DNA of 64,000 bases, taken from Flavobacterium sp. I3-2. GTDB taxonomy: Bacteria > Bacteroidota > Bacteroidia > Flavobacteriales > Flavobacteriaceae. The position numbers were made by a program, and so were the translations under genes. Below the pieces are notes generated by a model. It was not told the origin of the DNA. It searched no databases and saw only the letters and a list, made by a program, of their open reading frames with translations. The stretch spans positions 1,364,001 to 1,428,000 of the forward strand of contig NZ_CP058306.1 of NCBI RefSeq assembly GCF_013389595.1, given 5' to 3'. Below are positions 9,132 to 19,360 of the stretch, in pieces; position 1 is the stretch's first letter, and each line of letters begins with the position of its first letter.

Positions 9132-10196
9132 ATGAATAATATGACAGATTATTTAATTGTTGGTGGTGGAATTGCAGGTTTGTGTTTTGCGGATTTTTGT
9201 TTAAAACACAACAAATCATTTGCTATGATTGATGACAAAACCAGAACATCTTCTAAAGTTGCTGGCGGAATGTTTAATCCGGTGGTGTTAAAACGATTTA
9301 CTTCTATCTGGAAATCCGATGAGCAATTAGCACTTGCGATGCCTTTTTATAAAAATATTGAATCGGATTTAAAAACTAAATTTCTTTACGAAATTCCAAT
9401 ATTTAGAAAGTTTGCATCTGTCGAAGAACAAAATAATTGGTTTCATTCATGTGATCAACCTTCGTTAAGTCATTTTCTGAAAGATAAAATTTCAAAAGTG
9501 AAAATCAATCACATCTCTTCGGACTTTGGATTTGGAGAGGTTTATCAAACGGGTTTTTTAGATGTAAATCATTTTGTTACTTCATATCAAAATTTTCTGT
9601 TTAATTTGAATCTTTTGTCATTTGAAACTTTTCATTATGATGCGATTGAATTCGAAAATGATTCTGTGATTTATAATGGAAATTCATATAAGAATATTAT
9701 TTTTGCCGAAGGTTTTTCGATGCTAAATAATCCGTATTTCAATAACTTACCGTTAGATGGTACAAAAGGAGAACTTTTAATTGTTCGAATTCCTGATTTA
9801 AATTTAGATAAAATTGTAAAATCTGGAATTTTTATCATTCCGTTCAAAGACGATTTGTATAAAGTTGGCGCAACATATAATTGGCAAGACAAATCTGACG
9901 TTCAAACTCAAGAAGCAAAAAACGAATTGTTAGAAGGTTTAAGTGATTTAATCGATTGCGATTTTGAAGTGGTTGAACATTTGGCTGGAATTCGTCCAAC
10001 GGTAAAAGATCGTCGTCCATTAATCGGAACACATTACAAGCACAAACAACTTCATTTGTTAAATGGATTGGGAACGCGTGGTGTTTTGCTTGGACCTTAT
10101 TTATCTGATTTGTTATTTTTGAAAATTGAATTCGAAATTCCTTTAGATCAAAACGTAGATATCAATCGTTATTACAAAAAAATGCAACTAAAATAG
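9132..10196 (+). CDS. FAD-dependent oxidoreductase (DAO family)
   Basis: Predicted cytosolic flavoenzyme with an N-terminal Rossmann dinucleotide motif (VGGGIAGLCFADFC, about residues 9-22). It belongs to the D-amino-acid-oxidase/glycine-oxidase-like superfamily, judging by the layout and the C-terminal flavin-binding signature around AGIRPTVKDRRPLIGTH and LLNGLGTRGVLLGPYLS. Substrate cannot be told from the sequence. Two in-frame ATGs lie close together (9132 and 9141); both keep the Rossmann strand, and the second is equally plausible. The gene starts just after the gldN terminator and is followed 20 bases later by the ABC-F gene. Confidence 0.8.
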   Translation: MNNMTDYLIVGGGIAGLCFADFCLKHNKSFAMIDDKTRTSSKVAGGMFNPVVLKRFTSIWKSDEQLALAMPFYKNIESDLKTKFLYEIPIFRKFASVEEQNNWFHSCDQPSLSHFLKDKISKVKINHISSDFGFGEVYQTGFLDVNHFVTSYQNFLFNLNLLSFETFHYDAIEFENDSVIYNGNSYKNIIFAEGFSMLNNPYFNNLPLDGTKGELLIVRIPDLNLDKIVKSGIFIIPFKDDLYKVGATYNWQDKSDVQTQEAKNELLEGLSDLIDCDFEVVEHLAGIRPTVKDRRPLIGTHYKHKQLHLLNGLGTRGVLLGPYLSDLLFLKIEFEIPLDQNVDINRYYKKMQLK

Positions 10197-10216
10197 TTGT
10201 TCAATTCATATATAAA

Positions 10217-12139
10217 ATGTTAAACATACATAATTTATCGGTTTCTTTTTCGGGAGAATATTTGTTTGAAAATGTTACTTTTCGTTTAGGAGCCGGAGAC
10301 CGCGTTGGTTTGGTTGGAAAAAATGGAGCTGGAAAATCAACGATGTTAAAAATTCTTTCTCGCGATGTGGAGCCAGATTCTGGAAGTATCGCAACCGAGA
10401 AATCATTGCAAATTGGTTTTCTTCGTCAGGATGTTGATTTCGATTTAGGACGCACCGTTCTTGAAGAAGCTTATCAGGCATTCGTTGAAATCAAAAAAAC
10501 AGAACGTGAAATAGCTGAAGTTAACGAGCAATTGGTGACGCGTACTGATTATGAAAGTGACGCGTATTCTGAAATCATTGAAAAATTAAGTGATTTAACG
10601 CATCATTTCGATATAATCGGTGGTTACAATTACGTTGGAAATACCGAGCGTGTACTTTTAGGTTTAGGATTCAAACGTGCCGATTTTGATAAACTTACCG
10701 AAACTTTTTCTGGTGGATGGAGAATGCGTATCGAATTAGCAAAATTATTACTTCAGAATAACGATTTACTGCTTTTGGATGAGCCAACGAACCACTTGGA
10801 TATCGAAAGTATTATTTGGTTGGAGTCGTATTTAAAAACGTTTCCAGGAGCTGTGGTAATTGTTTCGCACGATAAAATGTTTTTAGATAATGTGACCAAT
10901 CGAACCATCGAAATTTCGTTAGGTAAGATTTACGATTTCAATAAACCATATTCCGAATATTTAATTCAACGCGAAGAGCTTCGTGAAATTCAATTAGCAG
11001 CTCAGAAAAATCAAGCGAAGAAAATAGAAGAAACCGAAAAATTGATTTCTAAATTCCGTGCAAAAGCTTCTAAAGCTTCGATGGCGCAATCGTTGATTAA
11101 AAAATTAGACCGCGTAGAACGTATCGAAGTGGATGAAGATGATAATTCGGTTATGAATATTAGTTTTCCAGTTTCGATTACACCAGGACGTGTAGTTCTT
11201 GAAACAGAAAAGTTCTCAAAAGCTTATGGAGAAAAACGTATTTTAACTGATATTGATTTATTGGTTGAACGCGGTTCTAAAATTGCTTTTGTTGGTCAAA
11301 ACGGACAAGGGAAATCAACGTTCATTAAAGCTGTGATGAAAGAGTTTGAATATACTGGCGATATCAAGTTGGGACATAATGTTCAGTTGGGATATTTCGC
11401 GCAAAATCAAGCTGAATATTTAGATGGTGAGAAAACACTTTTAGATACGATGATTGATGCGGCAACAGATTCAAACCGTTCTAAAGTTCGCGATATGTTA
11501 GGTGCTTTTCTTTTCCGTGGCGATGATGTAGAGAAAAAAGTTAAAGTACTTTCGGGAGGTGAACGAAATCGTTTGGCGCTTTGCGTACTGCTTTTAAAAC
11601 CGATTAATGTGCTTTTGATGGATGAGCCGACAAATCACTTGGATATTAAATCTAAAAACGTTTTAAAAGCTGCTTTAAAGAACTTTGAAGGAACTTTGTT
11701 GTTAGTGTCTCACGATCGTGATTTCTTGCAAGGAATGTCTGAAAAAGTGTATGAATTCAAAGACGAAAAAATCAAAGAATATTTAGGTGATATCAACTAT
11801 TTCTTAGAGCAACGCAATGTTGAAAATATGCGTGAATTCGAGAAAGTAGATGAAGTAAAAGTTTCTAAAAAAGAAGACGTTAAAAATGTTGCTAAAACAT
11901 TGAGTTACGAAGATCAAAAGAAACTTAAAACACTTCAGAATAAATTAAGTAAAATCGAAAGTCAGATTGCTGATTTAGAAAAGAAAGTTAAAAAAGAAGA
12001 TGCCGATTTGGCTGCTAATTATGAAAAATTAATTAACGATAAAAATTTCTTTTCTCAATACGAAAAAAAGAAAAAGGATTTAGAACAATTGATGTTGGAT
12101 TGGGAGCAAGTTCAAGAAGAAATTGACTCAAAATCATAA
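10217..12139 (+). CDS. ABC-F family ATPase (ribosome-associated type)
   Basis: Soluble tandem-ATPase protein with no membrane segments. Domain one has Walker A GKNGAGKST (35-43), signature SGGWRMR and Walker B LLLLDEPTNHLD. Domain two has GQNGQGKST, signature SGGERNR and LLMDEPTNHLD. Between them is the charged helical P-site tRNA interaction linker (about 240-310, KKIEETEKLISKFRAKASK). The last ~85 residues are a Lys/Glu-rich coiled coil, which makes it more like Uup/YheS than EttA. ABC-F proteins act on the ribosome or on recombination intermediates, so this is a translation factor rather than a transporter; a resistance role is not indicated. A hairpin terminator follows. Confidence 0.93.
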   Translation: MLNIHNLSVSFSGEYLFENVTFRLGAGDRVGLVGKNGAGKSTMLKILSRDVEPDSGSIATEKSLQIGFLRQDVDFDLGRTVLEEAYQAFVEIKKTEREIAEVNEQLVTRTDYESDAYSEIIEKLSDLTHHFDIIGGYNYVGNTERVLLGLGFKRADFDKLTETFSGGWRMRIELAKLLLQNNDLLLLDEPTNHLDIESIIWLESYLKTFPGAVVIVSHDKMFLDNVTNRTIEISLGKIYDFNKPYSEYLIQREELREIQLAAQKNQAKKIEETEKLISKFRAKASKASMAQSLIKKLDRVERIEVDEDDNSVMNISFPVSITPGRVVLETEKFSKAYGEKRILTDIDLLVERGSKIAFVGQNGQGKSTFIKAVMKEFEYTGDIKLGHNVQLGYFAQNQAEYLDGEKTLLDTMIDAATDSNRSKVRDMLGAFLFRGDDVEKKVKVLSGGERNRLALCVLLLKPINVLLMDEPTNHLDIKSKNVLKAALKNFEGTLLLVSHDRDFLQGMSEKVYEFKDEKIKEYLGDINYFLEQRNVENMREFEKVDEVKVSKKEDVKNVAKTLSYEDQKKLKTLQNKLSKIESQIADLEKKVKKEDADLAANYEKLINDKNFFSQYEKKKKDLEQLMLDWEQVQEEIDSKS

Positions 12140-12144
12140 ATTTA

Positions 12145-12165
12145 AGCAGCTATTTTTTAGCTGCT
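12145..12165 (+). terminator. intrinsic terminator after the ABC-F gene
   Basis: An 8-bp perfect stem (AGCAGCTA / TAGCTGCT) with a 5-T loop is followed by a run of 8 T. Confidence 0.88.
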
Positions 12166-12194
12166 TTTTTTTGTATATTTAAGAAAAAATTAAA

Positions 12195-13505
12195 ATGGAA
12201 GAAGAAAAAGATTTGTACGAATTAATTGAAACAGAAGGTATAAGATTAGCTTCAGAGATGGCTATCTTTCCTTCGGATGAAAATTTTGTGTTTGAAGAAA
12301 ATGCAATGAAAACGGCGTTGGAAAATCGCAAAGATTTTAAGTTGGTTAAGTTTGAAACTGCCGAAATCGATGAAGAAGACCGAGAGTTTATTCTTCAGAA
12401 ATATCAAATAGAAGTCGAATATCAAGAAGTTGATTTTCATTTGGATTTGATGGTTTTTGTGAATTACGATCGCGATTTAGATGAGTTTCAATTGGGAAAT
12501 AGAATTTCTGACGAAGAAAGAGAAGCGTATTTAAAACAGAAATATTTCTTAGAAACCAGTCAGTATTTCTCTGACGATTATTTAGATAGTTATCATTTGC
12601 AATTAAAAGTTATGCAGGCAATTGTCGAAAAACCTTCGGTGGTTTTTGATTATATGCCCATGCGAATTCTTTCTGGAAAATGGGTGGAAATTACATCTAA
12701 ATCTCACATTCCTCCAGCGCCGTCGTATTTATATGTGATTCATTCGGTTTATGAAGGCGAAGAAGATAACAGAAGCTATTGGTTGCACACACATGGTTTG
12801 CATCGTTGTAATGCTGTTGAATTGGAGTTTCTAAATATCAAAAGTGGCGCGCAACAATTTTATGATGTGTTAAATATTGTAGCAACTTCATTTCTAACTT
12901 CTGATACAAAAAAGCAAGAAGATGAAATTTTTGATGTTGGTTATGATGGTTTAGGTTTGAGTTTTTGTTGGCAACGTTGGGAGAAATCTGTCATGCAATT
13001 TCCTCCAAATATTTTAGGTGGTTTGAATGAACGAAATCCAGAAGAAGAGAATTATGGGCCGTCAGGTGTGTTGTTTGCAGTTCAAGAAGATGAAATAGTC
13101 TCTCCAGAAATTTATGCAAAAACATTAGCTGATAACCCAATGTATTTTATAAGTGATGCTGAAACAGAACGAATGGCAGCGCTTGCTTATGATAGATTTC
13201 ATTCGTTTAAAAAAGTGTTTCTAGAAAATTTCAACGCCAATCAAGATGAAAAAGATGCTTGGTCTTTCTTAGTGAAATTAGGGATTCAAGTTGACAGTGG
13301 TGATAGTCGAGAACATCTATGGTTTGAAGTTTCTCATATTGACGAATTGGATAATATTACAGGACTTTTATTGAATCAGCCGTATTGGATTGAAGCTTTA
13401 AAACAAAATGATGTCAAAACCTATTCGTTGGATTTTTTGACGGATTGGATAATTTATGGTTCCGAAACTAATTATACGCCAGATACGATTTATGAATTAA
13501 TTTAA
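12195..13505 (+). CDS. uncharacterised cytosolic protein, possibly DUF4026-like
   Basis: A 436-residue acidic protein with no signal peptide or membrane segment. The most distinctive stretch is the central YWLHTHGLHRCNAVELEFL, with closely spaced His and Cys residues, which resembles what I remember of DUF4026 proteins; this is a tentative link. The N-terminal third is Glu/Asp-rich. It forms its own unit, with a terminator 30 bases upstream of the start and another after the stop. I do not know a function. The His/Cys cluster could bind a metal, but that is speculation. Confidence 0.6.
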   Translation: MEEEKDLYELIETEGIRLASEMAIFPSDENFVFEENAMKTALENRKDFKLVKFETAEIDEEDREFILQKYQIEVEYQEVDFHLDLMVFVNYDRDLDEFQLGNRISDEEREAYLKQKYFLETSQYFSDDYLDSYHLQLKVMQAIVEKPSVVFDYMPMRILSGKWVEITSKSHIPPAPSYLYVIHSVYEGEEDNRSYWLHTHGLHRCNAVELEFLNIKSGAQQFYDVLNIVATSFLTSDTKKQEDEIFDVGYDGLGLSFCWQRWEKSVMQFPPNILGGLNERNPEEENYGPSGVLFAVQEDEIVSPEIYAKTLADNPMYFISDAETERMAALAYDRFHSFKKVFLENFNANQDEKDAWSFLVKLGIQVDSGDSREHLWFEVSHIDELDNITGLLLNQPYWIEALKQNDVKTYSLDFLTDWIIYGSETNYTPDTIYELI

Positions 13506-13512
13506 TTCTACT

Positions 13513-13536
13513 AAAACGACTTTTTTTAGTCGTTTT
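13513..13536 (+). terminator. intrinsic terminator
   Basis: A 9-bp stem (AAAACGACT / AGTCGTTTT) with a 6-T loop and a following T run closes the 12195-13505 gene. Confidence 0.85.
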
Positions 13537-13665
13537 TTTTATGATTACTATTATTTTATTTGTTTTATTCTTTTGTGTTAAAATATTTTAATATTGTTAA
13601 TTTTAGGCTTGTTTTGTTTTATTTAAATGCGTATTTTTAATTTAAATTACCAAATACTTTATAAA

Positions 13666-15600
13666 ATGAAAAAATACGCTTATGTAATTGGAATGGCAGC
13701 TTTGTCAAGTGTCTTTTCGATAAATGCTTTTTCACAAGATGTAGTTTCGTTTTCAAATGAAATTCAAGAAGTGAAAGTAGAACCATTAACTGGAAATGTT
13801 TTTGTTAAAACCAAAGACGTTTTGTCAAGTGTAAATCCACAATCAAATGTTGTAGATTGGACTATCTCAATTGATAAAATCAATAGTCAGAATTCAATTG
13901 CAAAAATGTCAAAGATTTATTCTTCGTTATCAAATAATGATTTTTCAAACGCTTTTAAATCTGATTCTGAAATTAGTTTTATATCTAATTCTCCATTTGC
14001 TCAGGTTAAATTCGATAATAATAATGTATTGATAAATAGTACAAACGGTGAAATTCTTTTTAATTCTGCTGATTTAGGATATGTAATTTATTCATCGTCG
14101 TTTATTCAGTCAAATAACCAACTATTGATTTTGGGGCAAAAAGATAATAAAGTTATGTTTGTTAATTATGATTTGGTTGGCAAGAAAATCAATTGGGAAA
14201 GTGAAGTTGGAGATGTTGATGGACTTGGAAAATCTTTAGGTAATTACTTTAAAAGTTTGATTAAAAATGATATTTCAGTTTCTGAAAATAAAATTGTTGT
14301 TGGAAAAAATGTAATTTACGCTGGAGTTAAAAATCTACTTTTTGCTTTGGATCAAGATAATGGAAATGTAAAATGGAAAACTGATTATCCAGTAAATAAT
14401 TTTTTTATTAGCGGAAATGGTGATAAAATGATTACCATTTTGAATTCTGGAGGCTTGCTGTCATCGAAACAAAAATTGAATATGTTGGATGCTTTTACAG
14501 GTGAAAAAGTTTGGAAGGATGATATAACAACTGCTTATATTTCTTATTTAGAAGACCATGGAGATAAGGTTTTAATTGCTCATCAAAAGGGATTTAATTT
14601 TTATGATTATGCAACGGGTCAAAAGCTTTGGAAAAAAGATCCAAAAGGTTCTGACATTAAACGCGTAATTCCAATTGACGGTGATTATTTATATATTGCT
14701 GATAACGAAATGAATTTAATTGATAAGGAAGGTAAAAATAAGTGGAAAAAATTTGTTGAAATTGCTGATGATTCAGAAGATCAAGTTTATTATTTGGGAA
14801 AAGTGGGGAATGATCGTGTTTTTTATTTGACTGATACATATGGAAATATGGTTGAGTATTCGACAGGTAAGAAAATATGGAAAAAGAATGTTGAATTCGA
14901 TAAAAAACGCCCATTAACTTATGATTTTAAAGATGGAAAATTCTTAGTTTATAACAATAAGCGTATTTATACTTTTAATTCAAATAATGAAGATAGTCCA
15001 AAACCTAAAGGGAAAATTGATGTTGAAAACGACAAAACAATTCAAACGTTAGAATCCTTTGATTGGGGAGTTTGTATCGTTGGGCAAAATGATGTAATTG
15101 GTTTAGATAATGATGGCAATGTAATTTATCAAAAATCATACTCAGAACCAGGAGAAGCTGCGAGGAGATTGATGAAAACTGGAGGAATAATTGGTTCGTC
15201 TTTCTTTGGAATAAAAGGAAGTGTTCAAAAAGCAATTGCAAATACACAAATTACTTATGTAGATAGTAATGGAAACGAAATATCTCAAGACTTATTTTCT
15301 CAAGATGCAAAAAATAAAAAAATACAAAAAGGAAATCAAAATTCGGATATTTCTGATATGATTGACAAAAATTTATTAGCAAGTGTTGATAAGCGTTTCA
15401 ATGGACTAAAGCAAAGTAATAATTATGCCGTAGTTTTAGCTAAAGGTACAAAAGGACCAGAGTTGGTAAAAGTTAGAAAAAAAGATGGAGTTGAAGTGGT
15501 GAAGATTAGTTTAGATTCTAACAAACCTATTTATGAAATTGATGGAGTTACCGACAATATCTATTTTGCGTCAGGAAAAGATTTGAAATTGTATAAATAA
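13666..15600 (+). CDS. secreted PQQ-like beta-propeller repeat protein
   Basis: The frame opens at 13627, but the internal ATG at 13666 is preferred because it gives a clean signal peptide (MKKYAYVIGMAALSSVFSIN, cleaved near FSQ). The mature protein of ~620 residues is built of repeated beta-propeller blades of PQQ/quinoprotein type, with recurring DxxNGxxxWK motifs (LDQDNGNVKWKTDY, LDAFTGEKVWKDD, YATGQKLWKKD, STGKKIWKKN). I see no quinone-ligand cluster, so a structural or binding propeller is more likely than a dehydrogenase. It probably acts in the periplasm or at the cell surface. The gene stands alone between terminators. Confidence 0.75.
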   Translation: MKKYAYVIGMAALSSVFSINAFSQDVVSFSNEIQEVKVEPLTGNVFVKTKDVLSSVNPQSNVVDWTISIDKINSQNSIAKMSKIYSSLSNNDFSNAFKSDSEISFISNSPFAQVKFDNNNVLINSTNGEILFNSADLGYVIYSSSFIQSNNQLLILGQKDNKVMFVNYDLVGKKINWESEVGDVDGLGKSLGNYFKSLIKNDISVSENKIVVGKNVIYAGVKNLLFALDQDNGNVKWKTDYPVNNFFISGNGDKMITILNSGGLLSSKQKLNMLDAFTGEKVWKDDITTAYISYLEDHGDKVLIAHQKGFNFYDYATGQKLWKKDPKGSDIKRVIPIDGDYLYIADNEMNLIDKEGKNKWKKFVEIADDSEDQVYYLGKVGNDRVFYLTDTYGNMVEYSTGKKIWKKNVEFDKKRPLTYDFKDGKFLVYNNKRIYTFNSNNEDSPKPKGKIDVENDKTIQTLESFDWGVCIVGQNDVIGLDNDGNVIYQKSYSEPGEAARRLMKTGGIIGSSFFGIKGSVQKAIANTQITYVDSNGNEISQDLFSQDAKNKKIQKGNQNSDISDMIDKNLLASVDKRFNGLKQSNNYAVVLAKGTKGPELVKVRKKDGVEVVKISLDSNKPIYEIDGVTDNIYFASGKDLKLYK

Positions 15601-15630
15601 ATTTTAAATATTATAAGTTAATTGATTCTA

Positions 15631-15664
15631 AAATAGACTATCTCGAATTTGAGATGGTCTATTT
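15631..15664 (+). terminator. strong intrinsic terminator
   Basis: A 14-bp stem (AAATAGACTATCTC / GAGATGGTCTATTT, one G-U pair) with a 6-nt loop is followed by a T run. It closes the propeller gene. Confidence 0.9.
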
Positions 15665-15749
15665 TTTTTGTATACTATATTTTATGAAGTTTTGAATATT
15701 TTTATTGTAATTTACGTATTCAGGATTATTAAATTTAATTTTTTATAAA

Positions 15750-16313
15750 ATGGTTACATTTCGATATTTATTAGTGTTGATGTTCTTTTTGGTCTTCAGT
15801 AATTCATTTGCGCAAACGCAAACACAGTCAAAAATATTTTTAGAACAATTCAAACCTTTGGTTGGACAATATTTCGAAGGTGAAATTATTGAAGGCGCCA
15901 AAGAAGGTGATGGATTTACTGGTAAACGTTTGTTAATGGAGGTTTTGAGTTATGATGAACGCGAAGTTAAAATTCCGTTTTATGTTGGAGATGATAAATC
16001 AAGAACTTGGATTTTGTCCTATTCAAATAACGTTTTAACTTTAAAACATGATCACCGTCATCAAGATGGTTCGGCAGATGATGTTACTTTTTATGGTGGA
16101 ACTTCAACCAACCAAGGGAGTGAAACAATTCAAGTCTTTCCAGCAGATAACGAAACATGTCAAATGATAGATTATGCATGTCAAAATGTTTGGTGGATTA
16201 CCATGGACGGAACTACATATACTTACAATCTACGTAGAATCGGTTCAGATAGACTTTTTTCTGTGAAGTTTGATTTGTCAAAATCAGTAAAATCCAATTT
16301 TAAACCTTGGTAG
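15750..16313 (+). CDS. small secreted protein of unknown function
   Basis: A 187-residue protein with a clear signal peptide (about 1-21, cleaved near NSFAQ). The mature part is beta-rich, with alternating aromatic/charged strands and two cysteines ten residues apart (TCQMIDYAC) that could form a disulphide. The overall look is of a small beta-barrel or calycin-like periplasmic protein, but I recognise no family. No gene lies within 100 bases on the same strand; the hairpin at 16374-16407 could end its transcript. Confidence 0.6.
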   Translation: MVTFRYLLVLMFFLVFSNSFAQTQTQSKIFLEQFKPLVGQYFEGEIIEGAKEGDGFTGKRLLMEVLSYDEREVKIPFYVGDDKSRTWILSYSNNVLTLKHDHRHQDGSADDVTFYGGTSTNQGSETIQVFPADNETCQMIDYACQNVWWITMDGTTYTYNLRRIGSDRLFSVKFDLSKSVKSNFKPW

Positions 16314-16373
16314 GTTATGAATCTTTAATCTGAAATTTGAAGAATCGATAATTTCTTTATTTTTATAAATTAA

Positions 16374-16407
16374 AAAAGCCATTTGTAAAAATATACAAAT
16401 AGCTTTT
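16374..16407 (-). terminator. terminator of the tRNA-fMet array (bidirectional)
   Basis: A 14-bp stem with one G-U pair (on the minus strand AAAAGCTATTTGTA / TACAAATGGCTTTT) and a 6-nt loop is followed on the minus strand by T's. It lies 5 bases past the 3' end of the last tRNA. The plus-strand reading may also end the 15750-16313 gene. Confidence 0.82.
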
Positions 16408-16412
16408 CTTAG

Positions 16413-16485
<73 letters not shown>

Positions 16486-16563
16486 CTGTGCGATTTATGA
16501 ATTTTGGTTACTTTCAAATATAAATTCATTAATTTTTTGAAAGGGTAGGAGTTACCAACTTAG

Positions 16564-16636
<73 letters not shown>

Positions 16637-16715
16637 CTGTGCGTTTTTATGAATTTTGGTTACTTTCAAATATAAATTCATTAATTTTTTGAAAGGGTAG
16701 GAGTTACCAACTTAG

Positions 16716-16788
<73 letters not shown>

Positions 16789-16867
16789 CTGTGCGTTTTT
16801 ATGAATTTTGGTTACTTTCAAATATAAATTCATTAATTTTTTGAAAGGGTAGGAGTTACCAACTTAG

Positions 16868-16940
<73 letters not shown>

Positions 16941-16952
16941 ATGTTTCGAGTG

Positions 16953-16983
16953 CAAATGTAATACAACATTTCAGAACTGGCAA
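16953..16983 (-). promoter_or_regulatory. promoter of the tRNA-fMet array
   Basis: On the minus strand TTG (16981-16983) and TACATTTG (16953-16960) are separated by 20 bases, matching the Bacteroidota sigma-70 promoter TTG-N19-20-TAnnTTTG. Transcription would start only a few bases before the first tRNA. Confidence 0.75.
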
Positions 16984-17030
16984 GTTTAATGTAATAAAAT
17001 TTTTATTTCGTGTATTTCACAGATTATAAC

Positions 17031-17038
17031 TACCTTTG
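17031..17038 (+). promoter_or_regulatory. -7 box of the era-der promoter
   Basis: TACCTTTG is a perfect TAnnTTTG placed 20 bases before the era start codon. The -33 position has only a partial match (TTTCG). It is divergent from the tRNA promoter. Confidence 0.6.
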
Positions 17039-17058
17039 CAAAGTTTAAATTAGGTAAA

Positions 17059-17943
17059 ATGACACATAAAGCAGGATTTGTTAATATTATTGGTAATCCA
17101 AACGTAGGAAAATCAACTTTGATGAATGCGTTCATCGGAGAGCGTCTTTCTATTATTACTTCTAAAGCACAAACAACCAGACATCGTATTTTAGGAATTG
17201 TAAACGGAGAAGATTTTCAAATTCTTTTCTCGGACACTCCTGGAATCATTAAACCAGCTTATGAACTTCAAACTTCAATGATGGATTTTGTGAAATCTGC
17301 TTTTGAAGATGCTGATGTGTTAATTTATATGGTAGAAATAGGAGAGCGTGAGTTGAAAGACGAAGCGTTCTTTAATAAAATTCGAAATGCTAAGGTTCCG
17401 GTTCTTCTTCTATTGAATAAAATCGATAAATCGAATCAAGAGCAGTTAGAAGAACAAGTAGCACTTTGGAAAGAGCAAGTTCCGAATGCTGAGATTTATC
17501 CTATTTCTGCTTTACAAGGATTTAATGTGAAGGAAGTTTTTGATAGAATTGTTGAGATTTTACCAGAATCACCTGCGTATTATCCTAAGGATTCATTAAC
17601 AGATAAACCAGAACGTTTCTTTGTTAATGAAATCATTCGTGAAAAAATTCTTTTGAATTACGATAAAGAGATTCCATACGCTGTTGAAATCGAAACAGAA
17701 GAATTTAAAGAAGACGAAAAAATCATCAGAATTAAAGCGGTTATCATGGTTGAACGCGATAGCCAAAAAGGAATCATCATTGGGCATAAAGGTGCGGCAA
17801 TTAAAAAAATTGGCATGCAAGCTCGGGAAGAATTAGAAAAATTCTTTGATAAACAAGTTCATATCGAAATGTTTGTTAAGGTTAATAAAGACTGGAGAAA
17901 TAATTCGTATCAATTAAAACGATTCGGATATAATCAAAAATAA
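17059..17943 (+). CDS. era: GTPase Era
   Basis: Ribosome-assembly GTPase that binds the 3' end of 16S rRNA during 30S maturation. G1 is GNPNVGKST (12-20), G3 is DTPG (59-62) and G4 is NKID. The C-terminal KH RNA-binding domain has the loop IIGHKGAAIKKIG (about 240-252). Full length at 294 residues. The start at 17059 puts the first beta strand directly before the P-loop. The neighbouring GTPase gene der follows 31 bases later with no terminator, so the two are probably one transcript from the 17031 promoter box. Confidence 0.98.
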   Translation: MTHKAGFVNIIGNPNVGKSTLMNAFIGERLSIITSKAQTTRHRILGIVNGEDFQILFSDTPGIIKPAYELQTSMMDFVKSAFEDADVLIYMVEIGERELKDEAFFNKIRNAKVPVLLLLNKIDKSNQEQLEEQVALWKEQVPNAEIYPISALQGFNVKEVFDRIVEILPESPAYYPKDSLTDKPERFFVNEIIREKILLNYDKEIPYAVEIETEEFKEDEKIIRIKAVIMVERDSQKGIIIGHKGAAIKKIGMQAREELEKFFDKQVHIEMFVKVNKDWRNNSYQLKRFGYNQK

Positions 17944-17974
17944 AAAATACACTTTTATATATAAGTGAATACGT

Positions 17975-19285
17975 ATGAGTAATATTGTAGCCATAGTTGG
18001 AAGACCTAATGTAGGTAAATCTACTTTCTTTAACCGATTAGTACAACGTCGTGAGGCGATTGTTGACTCGGTTTCTGGAGTAACACGTGACCGTAATTAC
18101 GGTAAAAGTGAATGGAATGGAAAAGAATTTTCGGTAATTGATACCGGAGGTTACGTAAAAGGTTCTGATGATATTTTTGAAGGAGAAATCCGTCGTCAGG
18201 TTGAATTAGCAATTGACGAAGCAGATGCTATTGTATTCGTTGTTGACGTTGAAGAGGGAATTACTCCAATGGATGACGAAGTTGCTAAGTTGTTAAGAAA
18301 AGTTACAAAGCCTGTAATCTTAGCGGTTAATAAAGTAGATAATGCAAAGCGTGAAACGGATGCGTTTGAATTTTATAACTTAGGATTGGGTGAATATTTT
18401 ACTATTTCTGGAATGTCTGGAAGTGGAACAGGGGAGTTGTTGGACAAAATTGTTGAAGTTTTACCTGAATTACCTGAAGTTGAGGAAAATCCTGAAGAGT
18501 TACCTCGTTTTGCAGTTGTTGGTCGTCCAAACGCTGGAAAATCTAGTTTTATCAATGCCTTAATTGGTGAAGATCGTTTTGTGGTTACTGATATTGCGGG
18601 AACTACTCGTGATGCAATTGACACAAAATACAACCGTTTTGGATTTGAATTTAATTTAGTTGATACGGCAGGAATTCGTCGTAAAGCAAAGGTTAAAGAA
18701 GATTTAGAATTCTATTCGGTAATGCGTTCAGTTCGTGCCATTGAGCATGCTGATGTTTGTATTTTAGTAATCGATGCAACTCGTGGATTCGAAGGTCAAG
18801 ATCAAAGTATTTTCTGGTTGGCTGAGAAAAACCGTAAAGGAATTGTAATCTTAGTTAACAAATGGGATTTAGTTGAAAAAGATTCCATGACAACGGTGGA
18901 GTATGAACGTAGAATACGTGAAGAAATTGCACCATTTACAGATGTACCAATTCTTTTTGTTTCGGCTTTAACAAAACAACGTTTATTAAAAGCTTTAGAA
19001 ACTGCGGTACACGTTTACGAAAGCAGAAAAAATCGTATTCCAACTTCTAAGTTCAACGAAGTGATGTTACCGATTATTGAACGTAATCCACCACCAGCAA
19101 TTAAAGGTAAATACGTTAAAATTAAATATTGTATGCAGTTACCAACAGCAATTCCGCAGTTTGTGTTCTTTGCTAATTTACCACAATATGTAAAAGATCC
19201 GTATAAAAGATTTATTGAAAATAAGCTTCGAGAAATTTATGATTTCGAAGGGGTGCCAATCGATATTTATTTTAGACAAAAATAA
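17975..19285 (+). CDS. der: GTPase Der (EngA)
   Basis: 50S-subunit assembly GTPase with two tandem G domains. Domain one has [13 protein letters not shown] and NKVD; domain two has [13 protein letters not shown] and NKWD. They are followed by the KH-like C-terminal domain (about 355-436). The length of 436 is typical. It begins 31 bases after era and ends at a strong hairpin terminator. Adjacent era and der give a co-regulated ribosome-biogenesis unit. Confidence 0.98.
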   Translation: MSNIVAIVGRPNVGKSTFFNRLVQRREAIVDSVSGVTRDRNYGKSEWNGKEFSVIDTGGYVKGSDDIFEGEIRRQVELAIDEADAIVFVVDVEEGITPMDDEVAKLLRKVTKPVILAVNKVDNAKRETDAFEFYNLGLGEYFTISGMSGSGTGELLDKIVEVLPELPEVEENPEELPRFAVVGRPNAGKSSFINALIGEDRFVVTDIAGTTRDAIDTKYNRFGFEFNLVDTAGIRRKAKVKEDLEFYSVMRSVRAIEHADVCILVIDATRGFEGQDQSIFWLAEKNRKGIVILVNKWDLVEKDSMTTVEYERRIREEIAPFTDVPILFVSALTKQRLLKALETAVHVYESRKNRIPTSKFNEVMLPIIERNPPPAIKGKYVKIKYCMQLPTAIPQFVFFANLPQYVKDPYKRFIENKLREIYDFEGVPIDIYFRQK

Positions 19286-19290
19286 TTTTA

Positions 19291-19318
19291 AAAACCTTTC
19301 TGAATTCGGAAAGGTTTT
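19291..19318 (+). terminator. intrinsic terminator after der
   Basis: A 10-bp perfect stem (AAAACCTTTC / GAAAGGTTTT) with an 8-nt loop is followed by T's. Confidence 0.9.
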
Positions 19319-19360
19319 TTGTTAAAAAGAATTTATTATATTTAATAAATTCTTTTTTTT

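Noticed and set aside
10217..12139. ABC transporter ATPase
   Set aside because: Two ATPase domains, the linker helix and no membrane partner identify an ABC-F protein.
13627..13665. Upstream start for the propeller protein
   Set aside because: The extra 13 residues are placed before a clean signal peptide that begins at 13666.
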